The notes beneath the pieces are model-generated. The model was given only the letters and a program-made list of their open reading frames with translations. It searched no databases and had not been told where the DNA came from. The position numbers were made by a program, and so were the translations under genes. Below, one piece after another: positions 21,233 to 30,440 of a DNA stretch of 64,000 nt. Each line of letters starts with the position of its first letter. Within the stretch, counting starts at the first letter, position 1. The stretch spans positions 143,306-207,305 of the forward strand of contig NW_023366926.1 in the NCBI RefSeq assembly GCF_902167145.1, read 5' to 3'. This DNA comes from Zea mays (lineage: Eukaryota > Streptophyta > Magnoliopsida > Poales > Poaceae).

Positions 21233-22774
21233 TGTCAGGGACCATAATTAGGGGTACCCTCAAGACCCCTAAATCTCAGCTGGTAACCCCCATCAGCACA
21301 AAGCTGCAAAGGCCTGATGGGTGCGATTAAGTCAAGGATCGGTCCATTCAAGGGACACGATCGTGCCTCGCCCGAGCCTAGCCTCGGGCAAGGGAAGCCG
21401 ACCCCAGAGAACCTATGATCACCCGAGGACCCCCCTCCAGCAACGGGCACACTATCGGCTCGCCCGAGGCCCAGTCTTCACCGAGAAGCAGCCTTGGCCA
21501 CATCGCCACGCCGACCGACCAAATCGCAGGGGCATTTAATGCAAAGGTGGCCTGACACCTTTATCCTGACGCAGGCCCTCCAGTCGACAGAGCCGAAGTG
21601 ACCGCAGTCACTTCGCCGCTCTACTGACCGGTCTGACAAGAGGACAGCGCCGCCTGCGTCGCTCCGACTGCTGAGCCACCCGACAGAGTGAGGCTGACAG
21701 CAGCCAAGGCCGGCCTCGGGCGTCATAGGAAACTCCGCCTCGCCCGACCCAGGGCTCGGACTCAGGCTCAGCCCCGGAAGACGGCGAACTCCGCTCCGCC
21801 CGACTCAGGGCTCGGACTTGGGCTCAGCCCCGGAAGACGGCGAACTCCGCTCCGCCCGACCCAGGGCTCGGACTTGGGCTCAGCCCTGGAAGACGGCGAA
21901 CTCCGCCTCGCTCGACCCCAGGGCTCGGACATGGGCTCAACCCCGGAAGACGGCGAACTCTGCCTCGCCCGACCCCAGGGCTCGGACATGGGCTCAACCC
22001 CGGAAGACGACGAACTCCGCCTCGCCCGACCCGGGGGCTCGACCTCGACCTCAACCTCGGAGGAGCCTCCCCCTCGCCCAGCCTAGGGCACGGACCGACC
22101 ACGTCAACAGGAAGCGCCATCATTACCCTACCCCAAGCTGACTCGGGCTACGGGGAACTAGACCGGCGTCCCATCTGGCTCGCTCCACCATGCGAGTAAT
22201 GATGGCGCCCCGCATGCCCTGTGACGACGGCGGCTCTCAGCCCCATTACGGAAGCAAGAGGACGTCAGCAAGGACTCGACAGCCCCAATAGCTGTCCTCC
22301 CGCCAGGCTCCAGCACTCCTCCGACGGCCACGACACCATGCGAACTAGGCGCCAAGACCTCTCCGGCTACCACGATGGCATGTACTTAGGGCGCTAGCTG
22401 TCCACGCTAGACACGTTAGCACATTGCTACACTCCCCATTGTACACCTGGATCCTCTCCTTACGCCTATAAAAGGGAGGACCAGGGCCCTCTTACAGAGG
22501 GTTGGCCCGCGCGGAGAAGGACGGGACGGTGCTCGCGCAAGGCCGCTCGCTCCCACTCCCGCGTGGACGCTTGTATCCCCCTACTGCAAGCGCACCCAAC
22601 TCAGGCGCGGGGCTAACACGAAGGCCGCGGGGTCCACTCTCTCACGCTTGCCTCCCTCCGGCTGCTTCCTTTCCCCCCTTCGCGTTCCGCCTCGCGTCGA
22701 CCCATCTGGGCTAGGGCACGCGACGACAATTCACTCGTCGGTCCAGGGACCCCCCGGGTTTCGAAACACCGACA
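21233..22774 (+). repeat. Huck 3' LTR
   Basis: 1542 bp, starting TGTCAGGG (one change from the 5' LTR start) and ending CACCGACA, followed by the CAAAT duplication. It contains the minisatellite (about 21733-22050) and TATA box (22467-22474). Confidence 0.9.
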
Positions 22775-23319
22775 CAAATGCACCTAAAAGATCCAAATTC
22801 TTCTAGGTATTATTGTGACATCAGCTTTGTAGAAGGCACAAACTCTTCATCACTGGAAAGAATTGCTTGTAGATCCATGGGCTGAACTGAGAAGTGTTCT
22901 CAATCTGAATAACTGATAGGCTAAAGCTCATGCTCCCTCCCATCAAAGTTGTTACGTGGTCTATTTGATCTCTAAACTGAAATAAAGCAATACACATTTG
23001 TAGGATACAATTTATTGGGCCTACCATGTCTCCAAGGCATCATGTAGTCACCAGGATTGCTTCCTAGAAAAATCCCACCTAACAAATTCCTTGGAAATAC
23101 AGGCTAGATTGGAAGCTATAGCTTCTTTATAATCAACTGCAATCCAGGCAGGACAAGAATGCATAGCAAGACAAACAACCATAGTCCTCTTAGATGATCT
23201 ATAAATTGTAAACCCAACCAAAAGGAAGTCGGGACACAAGAGCGCAGCAGCAGAGCCATGGGTAGAAACCACATGCAGTTTAGCTTCATTCTCCAGTACC
23301 AAAAGTATCATCAACTCAC
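22775..23319. other. Helitron interior right of Huck, nothing assigned
   Basis: This continues the sequence interrupted at 9189. Minus-strand frames such as MDLQAILSSDEEFVPSTKLM (near 22875-22815) look exon-like but match no family I know. No repeats seen. Confidence 0.35.
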
Positions 23320-23409
23320 ATATTGTAAAGTTGATAACAAAACACGCAAGTTGCCCTGTTTTCCAATAGACCACCTCTTCATTTCAAAGTCTAAAGTGTC
23401 TCCAATTCT
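23320..23409 (-). pseudogene. auxilin-like J-protein exon (captured)
   Basis: A 90-bp exon bounded by AATTACAG and GTGAGT on the minus strand encodes [20 protein letters not shown] and then [10 protein letters not shown]. This matches the stretch just before the J domain of plant auxilin-like proteins (typically ..KRWSSGKEGNLRALLSTLQY), which recruit Hsc70 to uncoat clathrin vesicles. The next exon, with the HPD-containing J domain, is not found nearby. It belongs with the exon block at 23703-23868. Confidence 0.8.
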
Positions 23410-23702
23410 CTGTAATTCACAATGTCCAAACAAACAAGTGGGCTATTAGCATCCAAGCAATTGTAGTTAAAGGACCAAGGCATGCTGTAATCACTGACTG
23501 AAAATGTGGTGAGATATGAAAGCCGAAAACAATTTTAGATGATAATCAATGTTGGTGAGATATGCTATAATCAAAGGTGAGCTGTTACTTGGTCTATTTC
23601 ATCTCTGAAATGAACACCATAGTGTAGACTGTTTTGAGTGTTGACATGGACTAAAGCAAGCATAATCAAGTTGATATGGATATGAAAAGAATATGCACTT
23701 AC

Positions 23703-23868
23703 ATCTTTCTCAGCCTGCTCCTTGTGAGCTTTTGCATATATCGTTCATTCTTCTCAGCCCGAGATTTTCATCCGAGACCATCACGAATCAAAAAGTGTCA
23801 CAGCGAGGAGCTGTCCACTTCAAGATTGAAACCTGCATCTTCTTGTTCTTCCCTGCTTCACCTATAAT
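23703..23868 (-). pseudogene. upstream auxilin-like exon, frameshifted (captured)
   Basis: On the minus strand, after TTATATTATAG, a degenerate exon ends RAEKNERYMQK and, one base out of frame, the expected QAEKD before GTAAGT. Plant auxilins have an AEKNxRDMQxxKEQAE segment directly upstream of the exon at 23320-23409. Internal stops and a frame change show it is dead. Confidence 0.6.
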
Positions 23869-23893
23869 ATAACACAAAGTCAATAAATATATC

Positions 23894-24480
23894 CTACAAC
23901 CCAACATAAAAAGGATAAATAAGAATTACCCTGCCCATCAAAGAATCTATAAAAAGATTATTGACAACACTAACAGTTAGATAGTTTTCTGCATCAAATA
24001 TATGACAAACACGAAGCAAATGGGTGCCCAATTTTTGGATTGTTGGTGTTAACCATGCCAACATAGTCAGAGCAGAAATATCATCACAAGGATAAAACAC
24101 GAATCTATCAACTGGAGTGAACAATGCAGATAGATCGACCAAATTTGAAGGTGCAGAGGATGTTTCTATTTTTAGCATACCAACTGTGGATAGAGATAAG
24201 TTAGCGCACACTGATAAAATGTCCTAACAGCAGAATAAAAGCTATAAGAGGTGAATAAATAAAAAGATAATTACCTCTATACCTCATCCCATATATCATA
24301 CATGGTTCCTTTCATAAATTCCAAGACTAACATCACTCCATCTTCTATCGCCAGTTGCTGGAGCACCTTGGCAGCAATATGTGGCTGCTTCAACCTCAGC
24401 CACACACACACGGTATTTATTTGTCGAAAAGGGTAAGCATAGTGTTTTTCTAGATAATTATCTAGAGCAGCGACGATCAT
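23894..24480 (-). pseudogene. two exon-like captured fragments, family not recognised
   Basis: Minus-strand frames at 24480-24277 (NYLEKHYAYPFRQ, WLRLKQPHIAAKVLQQLAIE) and 24211-23894 (SSAPSNLVDLSALFTPVDRF, ISALTMLAWLTPTIQKLGTH) have protein-like composition. I do not know the family. They lie between WD40 and auxilin fragments on the same strand. Confidence 0.3.
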
Positions 24481-25475
24481 CGAGGCTCTAAATAATTTCT
24501 AGACCCACCACTACCTCCAGGGTATGCTATCCGTCACTCCATCAGCTTGTATATTCCATTGCCAAATTAACTTCCATGATTACCATCATAGACTTAAATT
24601 TAACAACGAGCCTGTGTAATTAGATTAGATGGTCAGAGGCTAACAATATGAAATAAAGGGCGAGAAAAACAGGATTCAACATTATATTTAATTTATTAGA
24701 GATCATTTGGTGCCCCTTTAACAAGGCTCAAAATTGGATAATTCTAAATTTATGTAGATCAGTATACTTTATGGAAAACTGGTGGTCGAACTACGGTTTT
24801 ATAGACTTTTCCAAGTCCTTATATGCCCTGTAAGAAGAAACAAAGTAAGCATCATTTGTTTCAATAATTCATCATAATCTTTCTTTATAAAAAAAGTATT
24901 AAATAATTTTAGCATAAAAACGACATTCTTTCATCAATATGTACTCCCTATGAACCCCACGGGCCACGACAACTCACATGGCATCGTCTAGTTACTACAG
25001 AGAGCAAAGGCACACGGCTACTATTTTTGTAGATAAATTAAGTCGTCAATAGAAAAAATGTTAAAAGTACCTTGCGCTGCCATTAATATCGGCGATGAAA
25101 ACCAATTCGAGAGCACAGCTGCCCATAATTTTTACTTTTTCCTCAAGCCTATATAATCAGGAGATCAGTGTTAGTTATGTTTATTGCTTTCAAGAACAAA
25201 TAGAAACCTTGCATACCATGCAATGCCTGGCCAAGGCTCCACAACCCCAAAAACAAGAAACCAGAAAATGTGCAAGAATGTAGACAGTGCTAAAATAACA
25301 CGGCACTGATTGTAGACAATAGTCATGGTTGCTTGGACAATTAATCTTTATTAGGTTATAAAATTACAGGGCATTCTTCAAACTAATTTTCGTTGGTGGA
25401 AATTAGTGTGTTTGAATCATAGAATACATGTGTATTCATTTAAAAAAGGGGTACACTAACAGAAGCACTAATTAC
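24481..25475. other. AT-rich Helitron interior, no gene recognised
   Basis: No coding motif found. Near 24952-24995 the plus strand has CCCCACGGGCCACGACAAC and CATGGCATCGTCTAGTT, faintly like a decayed Helitron 3' end, but the stem is poor. The rest looks like intron or spacer. Confidence 0.3.
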
Positions 25476-25618
25476 CTGTAGATACTGGCATCCCAAAAAC
25501 ATACAATCCCATCATCTAACACGGTAACCAGAATTGGAAGCGTTGGGTGGCAAGCAATGCAGGTTATTTTCCCCCCACTCAAGCTAAGAGTTTGATCAAC
25601 TTTTCCTGTCTTCAAATT
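25476..25618 (-). pseudogene. WD40-repeat exon, coatomer-like (captured)
   Basis: A 143-bp exon between TGATACAG and GTAATT on the minus strand encodes NLKTGKVDQTLSLSGGKITC, then IACHPTLPILVT, DDGIVCFWDASIYR. This is one WD40 blade ending in the WD pair, and the ITC.A.HP.LPI...DDG spacing and WDA..YR ending resemble WD-repeat proteins such as coatomer beta-prime. A single blade cannot form a propeller. The exact parent gene is uncertain. Confidence 0.6.
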
Positions 25619-25942
25619 CTGTATCAGATTTTCACATACATGAGAGAGTAGCATTATTAGGCCAACTTCTATCCCGTATATCTGCACACAGCTATTATCA
25701 ATGCTGTTATATAAACAATCAACAATGCTTAATATTCTTCACCTGGGCATCAGGTGATGTTCGGCTCAAAGTAACCATCAAGTGCAGATGACTATTAGAG
25801 AAGCAATAATCAGCTTTCAATGGCCCCTTCAGTATAGTGGTAAGACCAGAAGGATTATCTGGTGAATATCAGCAGCTTTTGCTGAAAAGATGACCATCAC
25901 TGATGCCATCGTATACAGACACCTTCTACGAGATGGCTAAAA

Positions 25943-26179
25943 TCACAAACAAGAGGGGATGAGGAGAGGAGCATACCTTCCAGAAGCAGTTCCCTCTCTC
26001 GGCGGCTGATGCTTGTCTTGTGTCATCTCGGTGGCGGCGCCGATCTCATCCGCGAACCTGGCGGCGGAACGGCCGGCGTGCTGGCGTCGCTGGAGTGGAC
26101 CGTGCCATCGGAGGCCTCGATCGCTGCGTCCGCGAACTTGGCGGCGGAACGGCCAGCGGTTAGTAAACAGTATATGCAT
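25943..26179 (-). pseudogene. GC-rich exon-like fragment with internal duplication
   Basis: A minus-strand frame ends ATEMTQDKHQPPREGTASG and reaches a GTATGC donor-like site. The parent gene is not recognised. The plus strand shows an 80-bp-spaced direct repeat (CGCGAAC.TGGCGGCGGAAC at 26050 and 26130) and a 24-bp tandem duplication (TAGTAAACAG at 26161 and 26185). Confidence 0.35.
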
Positions 26180-26522
26180 CAGTTTAGTAAACAGTATATG
26201 CAGCAGTTAATATGCCCAACCTAATCAGCCGATTGTTACCCCCTTTCCCTTCTCGGCTCCTCCTGAAAGCACCTTTAGAATGCTGCCTAGTTGTAGTCAG
26301 AACCAAGTCCTAAACAGCAAGGCTAACAATTTTGCGTGCTAAATAATCTAGCCAAACAGCAAGATGCTACCTGAAGTACAAAATTTCACCCTAAACATCC
26401 TAAAATCGAATCTTTATTACGCTCAGCATAAAAATTGCAACCTTTAACTTCGATTCCTACAACATATACACCAAAATTATCCAAAAAATGACTGTTAGCG
26501 GGTTGCCATCAGGTCACCACAC

Positions 26523-27040
26523 CTGTGAGCACTCCTAGAGCAGCTTCGCCCATGGCACTGCGGGTTGTTGTTGCTCCTGCTCCTTCCTCCACTTTGAACT
26601 CTCTGCAGCAGCGGAAGACGGTTTATCGACTCCTTGATCTACACCAAAGCATAAAAAAACCTTGAACTCGATTCCAAACCTGCCCCTACCAAACCATAGG
26701 GCCCCCAAAATGCCCACAAGCCGCCCCACCTTTCTGTGCGACCGCTGCCGCGTCATCGACCGAGCCGGTGCTCCTCGCGGGTGTCGCTCCCGCCACAGAA
26801 TCCTCCTCGGACCTACCGGGCGCGGACGCCGTCGGTGACCCCGAGGACTCCGCCTGGTCAGGGCCACGGTTCAGATCGGTTAGATGACAGGTCAAATCAG
26901 GAAACGACGACGCGAGATTCTTCGATCGCGGGGGGCGCTCTCACCTTGGGGCGCTTCGGGGGAGGTACGGACGAAGAGGATGGCGATGGAGACGTGCGCT
27001 TCCCGGCGGCGGCGGTGGAGCTCCGGCGAGTCTCCACCAT
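26523..27040 (-). pseudogene. N-terminal exons of an FHA/AAA-type ATPase gene (captured)
   Basis: The minus-strand ATG at 27038-27040 starts MVETRRSSTAAAGKRTSPSP and a PPPKRPK motif, like plant FHA-domain AAA ATPases of the spastin/katanin-like group. The reading then changes frame near 26897 to ESSGSPTASAPGRSEEDS and reaches AQK before a GTGGGG donor (26729). A second exon (26638-26523) after GGTGTAG reads KPSSAAAESSKWRKEQEQQQ, PAVPWAKLL, a TAG, ECSQ, and a GTGTGG donor; the family has PWAKLLSQCSQ there. FHA and AAA domains are absent. It is a dead 5' fragment in the Helitron, transcribed toward the Helitron 3' end if at all. Confidence 0.65.
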
Positions 27041-27595
27041 GGCGTGTGCCGGAGGCGAGGGCTTCCTCTCGACTCGTCTCCCCTTCCGATTCTTTCCCAC
27101 CCCTCGAGCGAGAGGAATTCTTCTTCTCGGGGGTTTTTTCTCCTCCGGAAAATGGTTTTTTTTCTTAAGCCTTTTGTGTCAACTGTGGGCCATGTCTGGG
27201 GCACAAGCAGATGGGCCTCCCAGGAAGCGTGTAATTCGTATTGGCAAGCTAAAAATAGTACCACATTGTTCACTAAACTGTGTACACACCTGTTTATAAG
27301 GTCTAGTGTGCACGCAACATGTGTAGTCTTGATTGGCCGCGAGCTTTGACCTACGCAGCTAGCCTTTTTGGTAAAAATTTGGTCACGGTGCGCGGGACAC
27401 AGTTGGGAATTGTGCATGGGACACAGTTGGGAATGGGAATGAAGGGGGCGCATGTGAATGGGAATGGATTTGGTCGCGGTGCGCTGGACACAGTTGGGAA
27501 TGGGAAACAGCTCACACGCGTGGGACACAGTTGGGAATGAGAATGGCAGAACCAGGAATGGCAGCCTACCCCTTGCCGTCTTAATAGTAGTAATA
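27041..27595 (-). other. Helitron 5' region with short repeats
   Basis: Four copies of (G)GGACACAGTTGGGAAT start at 27394, 27418, 27486 and 27522, in a G-rich stretch with repeated GGGAATGGGAATG. This lies just inside the inferred 5' end (minus strand TTACTACTATTAAG at about 27598-27581). No coding sequence is credible; the 5' UTR of the AAA-ATPase fragment probably occupies 27041-27170. Confidence 0.5.
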
Positions 27596-27681
27596 TTTAT
27601 ATATGTGCACATGTTTTTTTTCCTGTTTCCCATAGCCAATCCCGCGCATGGCTGCATGCAAATTTTTCGCTGCGTTGGTGC

Positions 27682-28128
27682 TATAGATGTCCAATAAGCA
27701 CGAGGCCCGCGAGCCCGGCACGAAGCCCGTTTTTTGGGCTCGGTCTGAGCCCGGCACGGCCCGGTTATATGCGGGCCCGGGCCGGCCCGGCACGAATAAG
27801 CGGGCCGGGCTCGGACAGGAAATTAGGCACAGTGGGCTAGCCCGGCACGGCCCGTTTAGCTCTAAGCCCGTTAAGCCCGCTTTTTTTACACTAAAATGTG
27901 ATTTTCGGCCCGCATAGCCCGCTTTTCGGCCCGCTTTTTTCGTGCTAAACGGGCCGACCCGGCCCGTTTAGGCCCGTTGCGGGCCGGGCTCGGACAAGGA
28001 ATTGAGCCCGCGTGCTTAGCCGGCCCGGCCCGGTTTTTTAATCGTGCCTGGCGGGCCGGGCCCAAAACGGGCCGGGCTTCACCGGGCCCGGGCCGGACCG
28101 GGCCGGGCGGCCCGTTTGGACATCTCTA
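27682..28128. mobile_element. GC-rich non-autonomous hAT-type element, copy 2
   Basis: 447 bp, in reverse orientation to the copy at 5595-6039. Ends are TATAGATGTCCAA and, on the other strand, TAGAGATGTCCAA. A perfect 8-bp duplication GTTGGTGC flanks it (27674-27681 and 28129-28136). The interior is again GGCCCG/CGGGCC-like and non-coding. Confidence 0.85.
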
Positions 28129-28136
28129 GTTGGTGC

Positions 28137-28764
28137 GTCTTGTGCGGTTGAGAAAATAGAGGAAAAAACTACCATATGGGTCTCACTTCCTATTTTCTCT
28201 CTTGCGCTGCTGCGCAAAATCTGCATGCTACAGGGAACCATGGCCACGATCTCGCTCCAGCCGCGCTCGGCCGCATCGCTCGCACAGCGCGCATGCGCGC
28301 TCTCCACCCAGTGCTGCCGCGCATGCCATGCGCCCTAGCTGCGCATCGCGCCCGCCAGGCCAGCGTGGGCCCCACCCGCTACTGCGCCCACCTTTTGTTT
28401 CTCTTCCCAACTGCTTTCTCTCTGCTCTACGCACTGCGGCACTCGCCCACGACGCCGAGAAACCCGACGTTCACGCCCACACTCTCCTATTCGAGCGTCT
28501 GCACATCCTCTCCTCTTCCTCCTTCGTTTCCCCAATCGCCAGCAACCGATGCCCCCAAAACCGCCGCCCAGTCCTCACCTCGCCATCCCCGACGACCGTC
28601 CGGAGCTCATCGTCGAAACCGCCGCACCGGAGTCCGTCCTCGCCATGCTCGCCCGCCATCGAGGGTCACCGTGAGCAGGTACCCTTTTCCCTTCTTCCTC
28701 CCATGCCCCAGCGCCTGACGCTCATCCTCCCCTGCTCGCCATCGCGGCCGTCGACCTGCGCCTG
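28137..28764 (+). mobile_element. middle Tekay LTR, segment
   Basis: CT- and GC-rich sequence comparable in character and position to 54770-54960 of the 54424 LTR (CCTCTCC..TTCTTCC, then GGTGAGC-like motif near 28670). It ends at 28764 where the copia element is inserted and resumes at 35506. Open frames are compositional. Confidence 0.45.
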
Positions 28765-29900
28765 TGTTAGAAATATAGGCATTTTCCGTACCATTTTAAT
28801 TCCATAAATTAACATTATGGTGATGACATATAATACATAATCAAACATAGATAACATGATCTCAAAAATATCCATAACAATATGGATCATGAGAACACAA
28901 AGCATATGAAGCATGTAAATCATATAAATAAAATAAGTATATAAACATGGTTCATGGATTATTGCGGAACAACTGGAAATAAACAGATAATAATATAAAC
29001 AGGATGACTTATAATACGATAGAACAAAACTACATACGACATATATAATATGCAGAATATAAAACTGTAATGAACTGAATTGATCATACCCTCCCATGCG
29101 CTCCGAGGATCCTGATCCTTGTCCAACTTCTTTTGTCATCCGATCGAGATGAAGACAGCAAGAACGACAGACGTTGGGCAGTCGCGAAGACGCTCCCCAA
29201 AAACCTAATTGCCGATCCCCCGTGCAAGGTCTCGAACGGCACCGGCTTCGGAGGCACCTGCCCTCTCGCTTCTCTGTGCGCGCAGAGTCACGAGATGGAA
29301 ATACCCTCACTCGGCTGCTGGATTGTGTTCTAAAAGTGTTTTCTCGCGTGTACCGAGTGACAGGGGTGCTCCTCTATTTAACCTCTCGCAGAGGGAAGCT
29401 GAAGGAGAAAGGTCGCCGAGTCACGCCAAGAGTCGGCCAGCTCTAGCCGAGTTATGCCATGAGTCGGCCAGCTCTCGCCGAGTCACGCCATAAGTCGGCA
29501 GCTGAAGGAGAAGGGTCACTCGGCTGGCTGACGAAGAGACAGGGTCACTCGGCAGACGAAGAGATAGGGTCACTCGGCTGACGTACGCGGTTAGTGAGTG
29601 CTAAAAATTAACACATCCACACCACGCCCGCCCGCTCGCCTGCCTGCCTGCCTGCCTGCCTGCCTCGCCACGCCACGCCACGCCACGCCACGCCCGGCCG
29701 GCGGCGGCGGCGGCGCGCGCGCGCGCGTGTGGCACGCCCCTGTCCATTTCTTGACTTCTCAAGTTAAGTGGAATAAATCCCACCATATAAGTCAAGGCAA
29801 AAGACCCTTGGACTTCCAATGTGGTACTATTGGTATTCTCCACCATTACACACCATAGAGCTTATTCAATAAATGGGCCAAGCCCATAAAAGATCCAACA
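28765..29900 (-). repeat. copia 3' LTR
   Basis: 1136 bp. It includes a TATA-like TTAAATAG (minus strand, about 29374-29381), GAGTCGGC/GTCACTCGGC short repeats at 29400-29590, and microsatellites (CCTG)n, (CCACG)n, (GGC)n and (GC)n at 29636-29728. Confidence 0.95.
29636..29728. repeat. compound microsatellite in copia 3' LTR
   Basis: Runs of CCTG/CCTGC, CGCCA, GGC and GC follow one another. The matching tract in the 5' LTR (about 35246-35330) has fewer CCTG and CGCCA units and extra CCCGG units, so the two have already changed in length since insertion. Confidence 0.85.
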
Positions 29901-30440
29901 ATCCCCACCAAACTCTAGGGTTTGTAATGATGAAGTATCAGAATCACAATCCTTTGATATACCAGTGTTTCGATGGAGACTGTTAAGTTGAACATCCATC
30001 TAGAATAAGAGTTTCACTTATTCACAACTGAACAATGGACTATGCCTTGAATTGACAGTTTTGTGCGAAATAAGATTCACTCAAATCCTTTGCTGATACT
30101 AGGCTGCAGAAGGGTATTCCCGCTGTTTAGAAGCATATAAGTCACACTTCAGTGCCTTTCATGAGTATTTAGGGATTACCCAAATCTCATAGACTGTGAC
30201 TAGCAGTCTGACTCATATAGGTGTATTCCTCAGAAGATGTTCTGTAGGACAACATCTCACCTTTATAAGACTCTTGGAATACATTAAGGTAAAAACCATC
30301 CTGCCTTACAGATAGGAAAGATGTGCATCAGAAATGAGTTAAAGAAGGGATCTTTCCTCACAATCTACTCCTAGCTTGTTTCTCCACTCTACTTCACGGG
30401 ATCTCCGATCACATAGAGCAGGTTACCACTAGAGTAGATC
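29901..30440 (-). other. copia 3' untranslated region
   Basis: 540 bp between the pol stop and the polypurine tract at the 3' LTR edge (29901-29925 region). No coding signal; contains ordinary AT-rich sequence. Confidence 0.7.

Larger units (their letters stand above)
9190..22774 (+). mobile_element. Huck-type Ty3/gypsy (Tat lineage) retrotransposon
   Basis: This is a complete insertion of 13.6 kb with LTRs at 9190-10726 and 21233-22774 and a perfect 5-bp target duplication CAAAT (9185-9189 and 22775-22779). The LTR start TGTCGGGGACCATAATTAGG, the TGGCGCGCCAGGTAGGGG primer site and the domain order gag-PR-RT-RNH-RNH2-INT match maize Huck as I know it. The RT region is broken by frameshifts and several frames carry stops, so this copy is dead. 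It sits inside the Helitron, hence younger than it. The long non-coding stretch between INT and the 3' LTR is typical for Tat elements. Confidence 0.9.
6085..27595 (-). mobile_element. Helitron carrying captured gene fragments (minus strand)
   Basis: The 3' end, read on the minus strand, is a CCCGTG/CACGGG hairpin followed 7 nt later by CTAG and a T, the classic plant Helitron terminus. Exon fragments of several unrelated genes (AAA-ATPase, WD40, auxilin, unknowns, MYB) all lie on the same strand as this end, as expected for gene-capturing Helitrons. The 5' end is placed near 27580-27600, where the minus strand reads TTACTACTATTAAG, close to known grass Helitron starts; the exact TC is not clear. 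Removing the Huck insertion (9190-22774) leaves about 7.9 kb. I see no Rep/helicase coding, so it is non-autonomous. The 5' boundary is the weak point. Confidence 0.65.

Noticed and set aside
24952..24995. Possible second Helitron 3' end (CACGGGCCACGAC..CATGGCATCGTCTAGTT)
   Set aside because: Stem is imperfect and no matching 5' end or boundary could be seen; left as a remark.
28666..29310. 214-codon minus-strand frame in copia LTR with hydrophobic stretches resembling membrane segments
   Set aside because: AT-rich LTR sequence gives the hydrophobic residues, and the copy in the 5' LTR only fuses to gag by position; no independent gene.
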